Assembly (NCBI GenBank): GCA_905182985.1
Contig: CAJJDN010000094.1
Span: 171,263-235,262, forward strand
DNA: 64,000 bases
Origin: Paramecium sonneborni
Taxonomy: Eukaryota; Ciliophora; Oligohymenophorea; Peniculida; Parameciidae
Reading direction: 5' to 3'
Part shown: one piece after another, positions 50,916 to 63,002 of the stretch
Position numbering within the stretch: position 1 is the stretch's first letter
Layout of the letters: the number at the start of each line of letters is the position of its first letter
The notes under the pieces: generated by a model
Databases searched by the model: none
Told to the model about the DNA's origin: nothing
What the model saw: only the letters and a program-made list of their open reading frames with translations
Translations under genes and position numbers: made by a program

Positions 50916-52435
50916 TCAAAGCAGAGCACATCTACGAGTAACTGATTTTGACTTTAATTAGGTGATTAACCATTATTAGACAGTGCTCAAAAGAGAAATC
51001 AACTTAGTCAGGTATTTGTTGATTTTACTAATTTCAAATCTATCATATAATCCAGATAGCAGATTAACATTATTGAAAGCATTTTTATCACTGGCCAAAC
51101 AAAGGTATTAATACATTTCTAGTTTTCTGTTAGGACTCATATGACTTAATAGAACACGATCTTTAATGGCTCCAATATTAAGATGAGGATTTGAAATAAC
51201 TAATTTAGACATGTCAAATTCTGTTCCAATTTCAAGGAGTTGAGAATTATATTTAGTTTTTTTTTATCTAATATTAGTATTGGCTTCTTCTTTTACAGAT
51301 TTAGGATCAGGAATCTTTCTTTGAAAATATTTTACAGAACTCACAGTGGCTACTGTAATTTATTATGGTTAAGTTAAGACAATTTCATAACATTCATCAT
51401 CAGACGTTACAACATCAATATCAACTACTTGATGTTCTCTATTAATTCTATTTGATAAAGAACCTTGTTCTAAACGACTTTAGGCCAATATTCTAACTCT
51501 AGAATCAGGAACCTACAATCATCATAGATATTACATACTTCACAATAACCTCCTATCATTTTTTCATGAAATTGCTTTGCCTTTTCAATTTGGCCAACAT
51601 AAAAATAATATTTTCCTAATAAATCATAAGCATATAGTTCGTGATTCTTCTCATTCAACTTCCATGCTGACATCAAATATTTGGTAAAATACAATTAACT
51701 TAATTTAGGTCGAACTCTCAATAAGCATTCTCCTAATCCTCGATATGCTTTCATCTTATTTCGAAAATATATTTCATTATCTGACAACCGTTTGCACAAT
51801 TTAAAATATATGGCTCCTGATAATGGATTAAAGAACAGTTGTTCCATTTTGCCAAAAATATAACACAACCTTTATTGTATACATAAATTTTTCTATTTAA
51901 AACACTCCTGCATAATTTCTCTCATTTCTTATTCACTCTTCTCCCTATTTTATTTATATTACAATAAATTTTGAATTTTCTTAATCAAAATCTCCAAACT
52001 CTAAATAGCTTCATTTATATATTTAGAAATCTAGTTTTCTATCTCCTAGTCATCCAAAGTCTACTGATCTTTAATAGTAGCAATTTCATCAGAATAATAC
52101 TTTATTAGCGTTTGTGATAATTGATATTATCTCGTCTTTTTTAACAACTATTCCGGATTCGTTGCCAATGTTTGAGGTGCCTTATATACATTAAATAAAT
52201 CGCTTGTTCTTAACATATTTCGAGATTATTTCTATGATCTAATCTTACTCTTAAAAGGTAGATTCACAACAGGTGGTAATTCCAATTTCAACTAATCTGT
52301 TGATTCAGTTTACATTTTCATAGTATTGTTGATCAAAAATCGACGGTTAGATTTCTAAGTTCTTGTGAAATCACTTCCAGAAATACCAAAACTGTCTGTA
52401 TTGGTGCTCTCTAGTTTACTTTTCAGCTTTTTCAT
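50916..52435 (-). CDS. Hypothetical protein with TPR-like helical repeats
   Basis: 499 residues after a single 20-nt intron (51497-51516). The N-terminus is basic and Ser/Thr-rich, followed by a coiled coil. A central helical array then has the alternation seen in tetratricopeptide repeats (AYRGLGECLLRV, AYDLLGKYYFYVGQIEKAKQ). Two Cys (GYCEVCNIYDD) follow. A scaffold or adaptor is suggested; I cannot name the family. An internal ATG at 51845-51847 also starts an open frame but lies inside this longer one. Its ATG is 30 bp from the divergent ATG at 52466. Confidence 0.8.
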
Positions 52436-52465
52436 TTTATATTAATTTTATAGATAATTTGAGCC

Positions 52466-54259
52466 ATGAAGAATAATTGTCAATTGTGTCGATAAAATAC
52501 TAGATAACTAATTCTGGATAAATTACAAACTAAATACTTTGAAGCCTTCAATTTCTATTTCGCAAAACCTATAAATGAAATCCTATCTTAAATTACGAAC
52601 GCTCCTCATGTAATTTATTATAAGGATTATGTGATATTAGATGAGCAATAAGAATATATGAAAAGGTAGTTGAACTTCCTTAAATTGTAGATATTACAAG
52701 TAGGATGAAGTCAAACCAAGACTTGATATATTGACTGAATTTTATGTGACGAATTACAAAGATGCACATCCCTATCTTTTAGTAGTTGATTAACATTAAC
52801 TGATGATAAAGAGGAATAAGCGCATTGATAAACTCTATTATTAGAGAGTCTAACAAACTGATCATACAAACAAATCCCATAACCCAATCGTTATTAACAA
52901 CGTTCTCAATTCAAAACTATCCTCTAATTCATAAATTAGTTATGAAACTGAAGAGCATGACATCTATTCATCATAGGATTAACCAAAGAAATTCAGTCGT
53001 ATTGATTTTAAAGGGTTAAATATAATTAATGTTTAAGAAGAAACTCCATAATTAAATGACATGCTTAATAAACATTACCTCATTATAAATTAAATGAGCA
53101 ATTAACTAAAAAAATTACCATCGCATTTCTATATAAAATCCCCTATTCAAAGTTAATAAACTATTTCCACTAATATAATAAAAGATTTACACGCTATGAA
53201 AACTGTTAAACGAAGAACTAATCATATTGACATTAGGGAAAAGAAGGGTATTTACTTTTCATTTTCTTTTAGCCATTCTTGCCAATTCAAAGAGTGAATC
53301 CAAACATTCTTAGTCAAGCTTTAAAATGTCCAAAATAAAAGATTCAGTTGATTAATAAGTAGAATAATTTCATGAATATGTATCTGGAAATATTGAACCT
53401 ATAGATTTAGAGGATAAAAATAAAGCACAAAAGATTGATAATAATTTTGTCATTCAGAAGATGCTGAGAGAATATAAAGGTAATCATAATCGATAATTAC
53501 GATCAACTATTTCTTAAGATTTAATCGTAGCTAGTACATCCACTGTAATATAAGGATTTTAGGGTTCATAAAAGAGTATTAAATAGGATTAAAATAATAA
53601 TAATGGGAGTATACAAAACATATCATAAAGACAGGAATAATTAAAAAAAGCTTATCAACCTATTAATATTTAACAAAAAAAAATAAATTAAAATTAACTC
53701 GATAAAATTACAAAAGGAGGTTCTCTAACTGATAGAAATACAAAATAATTGCCTATAGCTGAAGATTTATTTCATAAATTGCATGATTTGAAAATTAGAA
53801 GTTCATAAAATGCAGATTAATAAAAAAAACCTGAATTTAATTATATGTTGCCTTCATAATACAATACAATAAACACTTTTAAGATGAATAGTAATTCTAA
53901 AGCTAAATCTTAATATTCTAAGAAAACTACTGGAGTAGATTTAGGTACTAAGTCTTAGCATCAATAACAAGCAAACCACAGTTAATCAAAAGTTTTGAAT
54001 ATTAATTCTTAAAAATCAGATGACATAGTCAAAAAATATATTTAAATGGCAACATAGTCTATATAAAATCATAAAAAATTTGATTTCAAATTGAATCTTT
54101 AAAATGTAAATAATAATGAACCTCATGTAGAAGATGATTTTTGTAATTATAGTAAATTATATAGAAAACAAACGTCTGAATTTTCTTACAGAAAGACACA
54201 GTTAACAATAAGATAGAGATTAATTTATTACTCATAGAAAAATTGTGATTAAATAATGA
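52466..54259 (+). CDS. Hypothetical Gln/Asn/Ser-rich protein with N-terminal Cys pair
   Basis: 573 residues after introns 52666-52690, 53248-53272 and 54143-54164. The N-terminus starts MKNNCQLCRQNTRQLIL; the single CxxC pair could bind metal or be chance. The first 200 residues look folded, the rest is long, polar and probably disordered. Without the third intron the frame would overrun into the next gene; with it, TGA is at 54257-54259, nine bp before the next ATG. No known family seen. It shares a 30-bp divergent spacer with the gene at 50916-52435. Confidence 0.75.
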
Positions 54260-54268
54260 TTTAATAAA

Positions 54269-54685
54269 ATGATTAATATTGTAAAATAATATTCTAGATT
54301 TTGTGCCTTTGTATCGATAAAGGAGATGAAAATGAATAGAAAGGCAATTGAAATCTAATAGACAGATTTAGAATGGAAATATATAAAAGGTGGAGGTCCT
54401 GGAGGATAGGCGATAAATAAGACATCAAATTGTGTATAATTAACCCACAGACCTACAGGAATATAAATAAAATGTCAGAAAAGTCGAGATTTAGAAACAA
54501 ATAAGAATTATGCAATAAAAGCATTGAAAGAGAAATTAGATGAATAAATAAATGGAACAAATAGTTTAGCAAATATAAAAGGTTAGAAACTGTAGAGATA
54601 GAAGTAAAGGAGATAGAGAAGAAGTAATGAAAAATATGGTCTAAAAAATATAGAGGATTAGAAAGAGGAGATTGTTAATGAATGA
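54269..54685 (+). CDS. MTRFR: Mitochondrial peptide-release-factor-like protein (MTRFR/C12orf65 type)
   Basis: 138 residues, no intron. The RF-1 catalytic core is present: KGGGPGGQAINKTSNCVQL, THRPTGIQIKCQKSRDLETN, and a long basic helix at the end (QRQKQRRQRRS). There are no codon-recognition domains, as in ICT1 and MTRFR, which free peptides from stalled mitochondrial ribosomes. The chosen ATG gives a basic N-terminus (MINIVKQYSRFCAFVSIK) suited to mitochondrial import; ATGs at 54326 and 54332 would remove it. The Gln of GGQ is encoded by TAG (54417-54419). It starts nine bp after the previous stop. Confidence 0.9.
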
Positions 54686-54734
54686 GAATAATTTGATTAT
54701 AATTTTGAATAATTAATAATATAAAAGAGTATAG

Positions 54735-55977
54735 ATGTCTAGAATAACTTAAGAATTGTTAAGAAAAAGAGCAGAGCATAATGAAATGATGTTAACAAAT
54801 TTAGAAGAGATTTCAATTCATTAAGAGGAAATAGTGAAAATAGAGAATTTAGATGTATATTGCCGTCATTTGAAAATATTATTGTTATAAAACAATATAA
54901 TTGAGAAGATGGAAAATTTGAATAAACTTCGAGAGTTGGAATACTTAAATTTAGCATTAAATAATATAAGAGTGATAGAAGGAATAGAGAATTGTGAATC
55001 ATTAATGAAGTTAGATATGACAGTGAATTTTGTAGATTTATAAAATATAGAGAAGTCAGTTTAATGCCTCTAAAAATGTAGATTGAAAGAATTATATTTA
55101 ACAGGGAATCCTTGTACAGAGTAAATAAAATGAAATAATAAATTTTAGTTGGTAAGGATATCGAGACTACATAATAAGTTAAGTAGATTCTCTGCACTCA
55201 TTGGATGGTAAAGAAATAACTCATACAGAGAGGATAAAGGCAAAATAGATATTGGGTTAATTATAAAAAGAATTAATATATGCTATAGAGGAAGAGAAGA
55301 TTAAAGAGGAGTAGAGAATACATGAAGAGAAGATAAGAAAAGAATTGAATCCAAATAGTGAAGATAAAGTAGCATATACTCCTGAGACAAGGAAGGAGAT
55401 GTATTTGAAATAAGCAAAAGAAAAGTAATAAAATAATAATATCAATCATAGAGAGGAAAAAGAGAGATAAAGAAATCCTGAAAAGTTTAAGGAAAAAAAG
55501 GAAACATCAATTTTAATGAATGATGGAAAAGTTAGATAATGTGATGAGGGAGGTTATAAACCTTATTTAAATAATTGGGAAGATCCAGAGAATGTGATAT
55601 TCAAGATGAATATTCCAAAATATTTAGATACTTCATTAATTTAAGTAAATGTGAATCCTACTTATGTGTCTGTGAGAATTAAAGGGAAATTAACATAAAT
55701 TCGTTTAGATGAAGAAGTATTTGCTGAAAGATCAAAGATTTAAAGATCAGAAATAACAGGGGAGTTAGTTATTATGATGCCTAAAGTAAATCCTAATGAA
55801 ATGCTAAAATAAATAGCTGAAAGAAAGAAAAAAGAGGAATAAGAAAAATAACAATAATAAATAAAATAATAAGAATTGAAGTAGAAATAGGAAAGATAGA
55901 ATTTAGATTTGTTAATTTAAAAAGCATAAGCAAAATTAACTTAAAAGATTGATGATGACATACCTGATTTAGAATGA
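54735..55977 (+). CDS. DNAAF11: Dynein axonemal assembly factor 11 (LRRC6/tilB)
   Basis: 404 residues after one 28-nt intron (55121-55148). Collinear with LRRC6: [18 protein letters not shown], leucine-rich repeats ([42 protein letters not shown]), the LRR cap [20 protein letters not shown], a Glu/Lys-rich coiled coil, and a C-terminal CS-like domain ([29 protein letters not shown]). DNAAF11 works in the cytoplasm with chaperones to assemble axonemal dynein arms before transport to cilia, which fits a ciliate. A Gln/Lys-rich helix ends the protein. Confidence 0.96.
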
Positions 55978-56037
55978 TATATATATGTATATATGTAAAT
56001 AATTAAATTTACGCGCCTAATATTTAATTAATTAAAC

Positions 56038-56746
56038 ATGAAATTAGCTATTCCAAATATGATTTGGCATGGAGAAAAAGAAAGAATAATGGCAATTGCA
56101 ATTCACCCATCGTAAAATCTATTGCTTACAGGAGGTTCAGATTCAAGGATTGCAGAAAAAGATAATTTAAGTGAAGATGTTGGAGTCATTAAAATGTGGA
56201 CAATAATAGAAAATTCTAGTAAAATTGTTGAGTTTGCTGGAGCAATTAATTCTGGACATGAATAAACTGTTAATTGCTTAAAATTTTCCCCTAATGGCAA
56301 AAATTTTGCATCTGGTTCTGATGATTATAAAATTATAATCTGGAATTAATAAGTTAGATAAACTTTTGGTTAATCTGAACCTAAATTATAATGGTGGCCT
56401 TTTTCAATTTTAACTGGTCATTGCAAAGAAATATATGATTTATAATGGTCAAAAAATGGTGAAATTTTAGTTTCTGGAGGTTTAGATAAATATGTTATTG
56501 TTTGGAATGTAAAGAAATAAAAACAATTATAAACTTTGGATGGCCATACATCTTATGTTTAAGGTGTAACGATCGATCCAAGACTTAAAACTATAGTCTC
56601 ATTAAGTTAAGACAGAACTGCTAGAGTTTGGAAAATATTGAAAGCTTAAAAAAGAAATCTTAATAATCTATAGTTTTATCCATAACTTGTGGTTAGAAAA
56701 TTAGAAAATGCTTAAAAAGTAGATTCATAATAATCTAATTTATAAG

Positions 56747-56802
<56 letters not shown>

Positions 56803-57543
56803 GAAGAAAAAAAATAAAATGGAATCTTTTTAGGAGAAACTAGTTTATTTACTTTTGTTAGAAGACCAGATTGGAGTCCTGATGGATCGTTTTATATTTT
56901 ACCTGCTGCTGAATTTTGGGTTGATAATAAACCAATTATGGGAGCTTATGGATTCTTAAGATAATCTCCTTAAGTTCCTTGTTTCTTTTTACCTACTAAT
57001 ACTCCAGCTTTAGTTATAAGATTTTGTTCAAAATACTTTACAAGAAATTAAGATATTCAATAACCTTTGATAGATTTACCATATAAAATGATTTTTGCAA
57101 TAGGAACAATTGATTCCTTATTACTTTATTCAACTGATAGTCCTACTCCTATTGCTATTTTTGGAAATCTTCATTATGCATCTATTACTGATATTTGTTT
57201 TAGAGGTATTTAATATATTCATTAAATATAGGTTCCAATTTGATTGCTATCAGTTCATGTGATGGATTTTGTTCTTTTGTTTAAATTGAAGAAGGACATT
57301 TTGGTTCTGAAGTTCCTATTGAATGTATAATTAATTTCTAAATTAGAACTACCTGAATATATTAAAGTGTTATATAACAATGATAAAATAGAAGAAGAAG
57401 ATGTTTCAAAAAAAAATGAAGAATCTAAAAAATAAGAAATTGTTACTGAATAACGAGTTGAGTTTAGAGAAACTTAGGATGGAAAAAAAAAAAAAGTTAT
57501 TATACCTAAAACTTTATCGATAGATTAATAGAATTAGAAATGA
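56038..57543 (+). CDS. CHAF1B: CAF-1 p60 subunit (CHAF1B-like WD40 protein)
   Basis: 485 residues after introns 57206-57231 and 57325-57346. WD40 propeller matching CAF-1 p60: it starts MKLAIPNMIWHG, then VNCLKFSPNGKNFASGSDD, TGHCKEIYDLQWSKNGEIL, GHTSYVQGVTIDP, LSQDRTARVW, FVRRPDWSPDGSFYILPA, PYKMIFAIGTIDSLLLYST and LIAISSCDGFCSFV. CAF-1 deposits H3-H4 onto newly replicated DNA together with p150 and p48. A polyglutamine loop made of TAA repeats (about 56748-56803) interrupts the propeller where the human protein has a shorter loop. The C-terminus is charged. Confidence 0.95.
56748..56803 (+). repeat. (TAA)n microsatellite encoding polyglutamine
   Basis: Nearly pure TAA repeats in frame within the CAF-1 p60 gene; each unit is one Gln codon in this genetic code. 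Similar but less pure TAA-rich tracts lie in the two Myb genes (about 12830-12950 and 19680-19990). Confidence 0.85.
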
Positions 57544-57695
57544 TTATGTTTATTATATTCCTATTCATTAGATCATAAACCTCATACTTTAATTTATTAT
57601 AATATTTCTTTTGTTTTCAAGAATATATTATAATAATTATAACATTTCCATCTTTTATTTATGCTTTATTATTTTTATAATTTTAATAAAGAGGA

Positions 57696-59232
57696 ATGAG
57701 TTTTTAAAGATTTGTGCTGGATGAAAATGGATTCAACTTTAATCTGTTTCATTTGTTATGGCTTTAGGATCCAATATTTAAAAATAACATTAAAATTGAC
57801 ATTCCAGATACTATTGAGATTATTTAAGGATAACCATATTTCTGGTATTATAGCCATGATTCTTAAATTATGAGAAAAAGCAAATCGAAACTTAATTGGG
57901 AAGATATTCTAAATGAATTTGTTACAGATAAAGATGATTAACTTTTAATTTGTGCAATTTGGATTAATAAGACTAAAAATTTAACAACTTTTGAGTATTT
58001 ATCACAACACTTATTATATTAAATGCTAACCTCCAAAATATCTGATAACACAAAAGGATATCTATAAAGATTTGTTTATCCAAAAGGTATTTGATATATA
58101 TATAACATTGAATAGGTAGTTGTAATGAAGTCATTAAATGTACATGGACTAATAACTTGTGTTTCTTTGAATGTTTTTCAAATAAATATCAAATTAATTT
58201 TTCTAAGGCAGATATATATTAAAGAGCAGTAACATTTGAAATGTTAAATGGACCTATTGAATAACGAACTTTAAAAGGAACATCTCTTACTCAAAGATTA
58301 GAACTTCTATGTGGATTAATTGTTTCTCATGTAGCTAATGTTACATAAAATTAAAAATAAATTTGTCAAATGGAAGTATTATTTAAGATAGCAAAAAAAA
58401 ATAAAGTTTATTTATTATTTAGCTCAAAAGTCTTAACTTCAAATAGTGAATTAAAACAATTAAATTAGCGTAAAATTATTTCTTTATTATTTTAGCTCAA
58501 TTTGAAATTTCAAGCAAAATATAAAAATAACTAATTAATTACCCAAAAGCTATTATATTATCTGATAATTCTAAATGTATTGGATGTGATAAAGATAAAA
58601 ATTAAATTGAATTTTCAAAAGTTCGCTTAAAGGATATTGTTGAAAATTGGGAAAATAATGTTTTAACAAGAAAATCTTAAAATTAAAAATTCTCTCGAGA
58701 TAATATCTTAAAATTAAATCATAATCTCCATGTTGGTTAAGTTAAAATTGATTAGTAGTAACTAATTCCACGAATTATCAAAATTATGTATCCAAAAATG
58801 TCAATGGAAGAATACAAAGAATTCAAAATGAATCTTGTATTTCTTAATTAAATGATATCTTTGTGTAATGAATGTTTTACTAGTGTTTTTAATAAACAAG
58901 AATAATAATCAAAAAAACATACAATTTTTAAATAAAATATTAGAAAAATCCATATGAAAACTGAAATTGATGATGGATTAGATTTAATCTTTAATATTCA
59001 TCCAATACAAACAACTAGCAATAAAATAGATTTGTTTTTCAATTTCAATGAAAATAAAACTATACTTAATTATACAAGTAGAAGAACGAATGGAGAATAT
59101 CTTCAAATTCCATAAATAAAACATTTATCAAAAACTATCGGAAAAGAATAGAATCAAAATTATTCTATATTTAAAACCAATTAATCATCAAAACAAGAAT
59201 AATAAAATTCAAACTTTAAAGATTTTGAATGA
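57696..59232 (+). CDS. Hypothetical protein with CxxC pairs
   Basis: 493 residues after introns 58087-58115 and 58470-58495. Not recognised. The N-terminal half looks folded (IRFVYPKG-like and EMLNGPIEQRTLKGTS segments). Two Cys pairs, SKCIGCDKDK and SLCNECF, in the second half could form a zinc site. The last 120 residues are polar and Asn/Lys/Gln-rich. No signal peptide or membrane segment. It ends 31 bp from the convergent kinase gene. Function unknown. Confidence 0.75.
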
Positions 59233-59263
59233 TTACAATATATATATATATAATTTGGTTTTA

Positions 59264-60701
59264 TCAATTATCAGAATCGTTCGAAGGTGATCCTGGGCTT
59301 GATCTTTTTGATTCTTAGTTTGTTCTAGAACTTTATTAATTTTATTATTTTTATTATATTCCTACTTTGAATTTTTCACTCTTATGGGATTATTATTTAA
59401 ATTGTTCTTTTGGCAAATGCTATTTGATTTACAATTTAGCATTTATCTATAAATAAATTAAATAATTACCATATCGATCAGTTCAAAATTTTCGTAAGAA
59501 CATTTAGTGAGATTTTTACTGATTGTTTCAGTTTCTACTTTTTTAATTGATTTTCTTGTGGAGAATTTAGTATCCCTCTTGTTTGTGATTTTAACTATTT
59601 ATTAATTAAAAATCATATCATATCTATTTTTCAATTCCTTTTAAAACTCTGTTTAATTAAGTATTTATCCTTAAACTAATAAGAGAATAAGTACCTTACA
59701 TCCAAGGATGTTATTTAATTTATTCAATAGTGATTCTCTTTAATGGATTTTCATCTAACATTTTTTCAACTAAATCCTTAAATTAAGCTGATGAATCTGC
59801 TATTTCACTAAAGATCTTCCAAAATGATTATTTATTGTTTTTCATTAAGGAATAATAAGGATCAGTTGATTTTGAAGTCTTAAAAGGTGCAGATCTGATA
59901 ACCATTGTAAATAAGATTACACCTGCAGCAAAAATATCAGCTTATTCTGGATTATAAAATTTTTATTTGCCTATTTAAAAATTAACCTATTCTTTACCAA
60001 TATTATATAATTCTGGAGGATTATATTCCGGAGATCCTATATGTTAGGATATTTCAAATTGTACTCTTGATCCTTTCTCATCTATAGTTTTTGTACTAAA
60101 TCCAAAATCAGCCAATTTAAGTATACCATTACTAAAAAGTATATTTTCAGCTTTGACGTCTCTATGAACAACACCGCGTTCATGCAGATGCTCAATTCCT
60201 ATGCTAACAATAAAGGATGCTTTTTACCTTTTATTAATTAAGAAAAAATGTTTCTTGCAAATTTTTCAGAAAATTGCTCAGTTTATTCCAATAACTAGAA
60301 CAATTCTCCTTAATTAGCCAATTCCATCACAAAATATGAAACCTGTTATACTCTTCCATCTATTTTTTTGTAATTTCCATTCATTCTACACTAAATTCAT
60401 TTATATTGCATAATTACATATATGATTCTAATTATGTGTTTATGATCAAATTCAGCTTGTGTTGAAATTTCATTAATAAATGTATCAGATCTACATTAAC
60501 TTGTTGTTGGGTCTGTTTTCATTATTTTTACAGCATATTTTTGTTTATCCTCTATGTCTATTGCCAACTTAACTCTATATTTATATTCAATTCACTTTAC
60601 TTTGCATATCTTCCAAATCCAATTGTATCAATTATATAGTATTTCTCATCTAAAATTGATGCAAATTCTAAATAGTCATTTTAAATATCTAAGGACATCA
60701 T
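59264..60701 (-). CDS. CAMK/SNF1-like serine/threonine kinase
   Basis: 435 residues after five introns (60575-60600, 60391-60417, 60199-60227, 59670-59694, 59447-59469). The glycine loop is degenerate ([14 protein letters not shown]) but the rest is canonical: [58 protein letters not shown] instead of the usual [17 protein letters not shown], and [20 protein letters not shown]. Overall it fits calcium/AMPK-type kinases common in Paramecium; there are no EF-hands. The C-terminal 110 residues are basic and Ser/Gln-rich. Two adjacent ATGs begin the frame; the upstream one is used. Confidence 0.9.
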
Positions 60702-62088
60702 TATATTATAAATTTATTTGATGTAATAAATTAAGAACGTCAGATAAGATCATATATTGTATATAATTCTCAGAAGATCATTTGAAATAATAATCAGTAT
60801 ATCCTGTATAATTAATTCTCAGATCAAATATAAATATAAGTCATTTTTAAAAATAAAATTTATAAGAATCCAATAAAATTTGAGAATTTTGAATTAATAA
60901 TCTAAAATTCATTATAATTATTACTTATAGAAAACTAAAATTAATCAATATTTTTTTATAAAAATTAACTACTTTATATTTAAATTATTTTTTCTGAGGA
61001 GTTTTGATAAGAATTTTTGTAAGGATATTTGGGACTTTTATTTCTGTAATTAATTTTACTTTTGGTTGGATTTCCGAAATCTTAAGAATTAATTCTATTT
61101 TTCTTTTTTTAAAGGAGCTAATATTTTATTTTCCTTTTCTTATTTTAAATTGTTCTATTTTTTAGATTTTCTTGAAGTCTTTGTATATCTATTCTTATTA
61201 TTACAAATGAATCTGTAGTTATTTTTTAAGGTTTTAATTAAGTTTTTAAAAGGGAATTTTATCTTTGAAAAGCAGAAATTTAATCTGAATGATGATTTAT
61301 TCAATTAAATTTTACTTGAAAGAGTGAAATCTGCTAGCAAAATTTTAATTAAAACTCGAGAATCTGTTATTTATTACTTGGTGTTCCTTTTAATCCTTTT
61401 ATGAATTTATTTTTAAGACAATGTTTCTTATATTCTTTTTCTCAAAGGTCTATACTTTTTTAATGTTCATATTAAAGATCTTAATTTGATGATGTGGTAT
61501 AGATCTTTTAAGAGTAATTTATCTAATAAAATTATCTAATGAAACATATTTAATTTTTATTTAATTATTAATGCTTTAAAATAATTAAATAAGTATTAAA
61601 TACTAAACATCAACCTGAGTATATTTAAATTGCGTAAAACATTTTTCATTATTATTATGATTTAAAGGAATTTATTCTAATTTGCTAAATTTAAAAAATT
61701 CTTGATCAATTTATTATGTTTCATTAATTAGATACGCAACATCTTCTTCAAATTGAAAATCCAATTTAGTAAGTTTATTAACTAACTTTAATTATTGTCA
61801 ATATTTATGATTGTAATAATTCAAATGTTCAATTAGAAAAGGTTAGTGTTCTAAGAAATTAAAATTATCAAAGTTTATCAATTTTAGGTAATAGGACTTC
61901 ATAGACATAATACAAGTGAATAATAATGGTTAGTTGATATGATGAAATAAATGCTAAAGACATTTGTTTATTTCTGAAATTATATTCATATTATAATTAA
62001 AGTTGAATGTGATGTTTAACGAATTTTAAAAAAATCCTATAATATCTTGTGATTAATTATTTGTTTTACAGTACGATAATTGAGAGGA
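60702..62088 (-). other. Interval with a possible interrupted minus-strand gene (60841-61989)
   Basis: A minus-strand frame runs about 380 codons from the ATG at 61987-61989 to TGA at 60841-60843, broken by one TGA at 61798-61800. At this base composition random frames would meet TGA several times, so it may be a real gene carrying one nonsense mutation or sequencing error. The residues (NFLEHQPFLIEHLNYY, FQFEEDVAYLINETQQ, then a Lys/Gln-rich part) resemble a coiled-coil protein but match nothing I know. The first 140 bp of the interval, upstream of the kinase, look non-coding. Confidence 0.35.
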
Positions 62089-62898
62089 ATGTAATAAGGC
62101 TGTGATGTGAAATTTGAGATAAATGAAGTAGTTTGGGCTAAAGTCTTAGGCTGTAAGTAGTTTTTTAAGCTTTAGATCCATGGTGGCCAGCATAAGTAAT
62201 TATAGAATAATCATAAATAGATCTCTTCAATTTCGAATAGGAAGACTAGCACAATTTAATTATGGAGAGTTAATTTTTTAGCAGATGGAACACAGTATTT
62301 GTTTATATAAAAGTTTAGTGCTGATTTACGTCTTGAAAAAATTAGGAAATGGAATGATAGGCCAATATAGACAGAAACAAAGAAATTGAAGGAAGCAATA
62401 GAATTAGCTAATAAAATATTGAATGGAAATTATTAAAATATATTGCCTAGTTTATAAAATTTGAATGAGCATTTACTTAAAAGTTTAGTAATTAGATTAT
62501 ATGATTTAATAAGAAATGATAAATAAATGGATGATGTAATTGTTCTTATAATAATTTAGGTTGTTCAATTATTAAATGAAATATCAAGTAATGAATTATT
62601 GTCAATCGTTAAAATGAATCTTGGTTAACAGTTATTTAGATTACATCAAATTCATCAAAGCAAAAGATAAACAGAGTTCGAAAATTTACTTCAATCATTT
62701 ATAGATTAATTAATTAATTCAATTGGTTATAAAGAATAGATTGAGTAAACAAACAGTAATAAAAAAAAATTTAAATAATTCCTAACTAATGAGGAACCTC
62801 TTGAAGAAATTACAAAATGTGTAATTATTTAAGATGGACCTGATAGTAAAAGAAAAAAAGTAGAAGAGAATCTTTAGAATACTTCTCTTAATTAATGA
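62089..62898 (+). CDS. PWWP-domain protein, TFIIS-N/LEDGF-like C-terminal helical domain
   Basis: 253 residues after introns 62153-62175 and 62196-62220. The PWWP domain is at the N-terminus: FEINEVVWAKVLGYPWWPAQ, split by both introns, then LWRVNFLADGTQYLFIQKF and LEKIRKWND. The C-terminal half contains a helical block (HLLKSLVIRLYDLIRN, LLNEISSNELLSIVKMNLG) like the TFIIS N-terminal or LEDGF integrase-binding fold. Such proteins bind methylated histone H3 on transcribed chromatin and recruit partners. The start ATG is followed by two TAA Gln codons. It is the third chromatin-type gene in the window. Confidence 0.88.
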
Positions 62899-63002
62899 TG
62901 ATTTATAATTTATGAAAAAATTATTTTCAATATAATATATTCATTAAACAGTTGTATTTATTTCTTATATTTTGTATTTAATTATATTCAATTTTCGAAT
63001 TC

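Noticed and set aside
54739..55445. Minus-strand ORFs of 152 and 62 codons
   Set aside because: Antisense of DNAAF11, which is collinear with the known protein.
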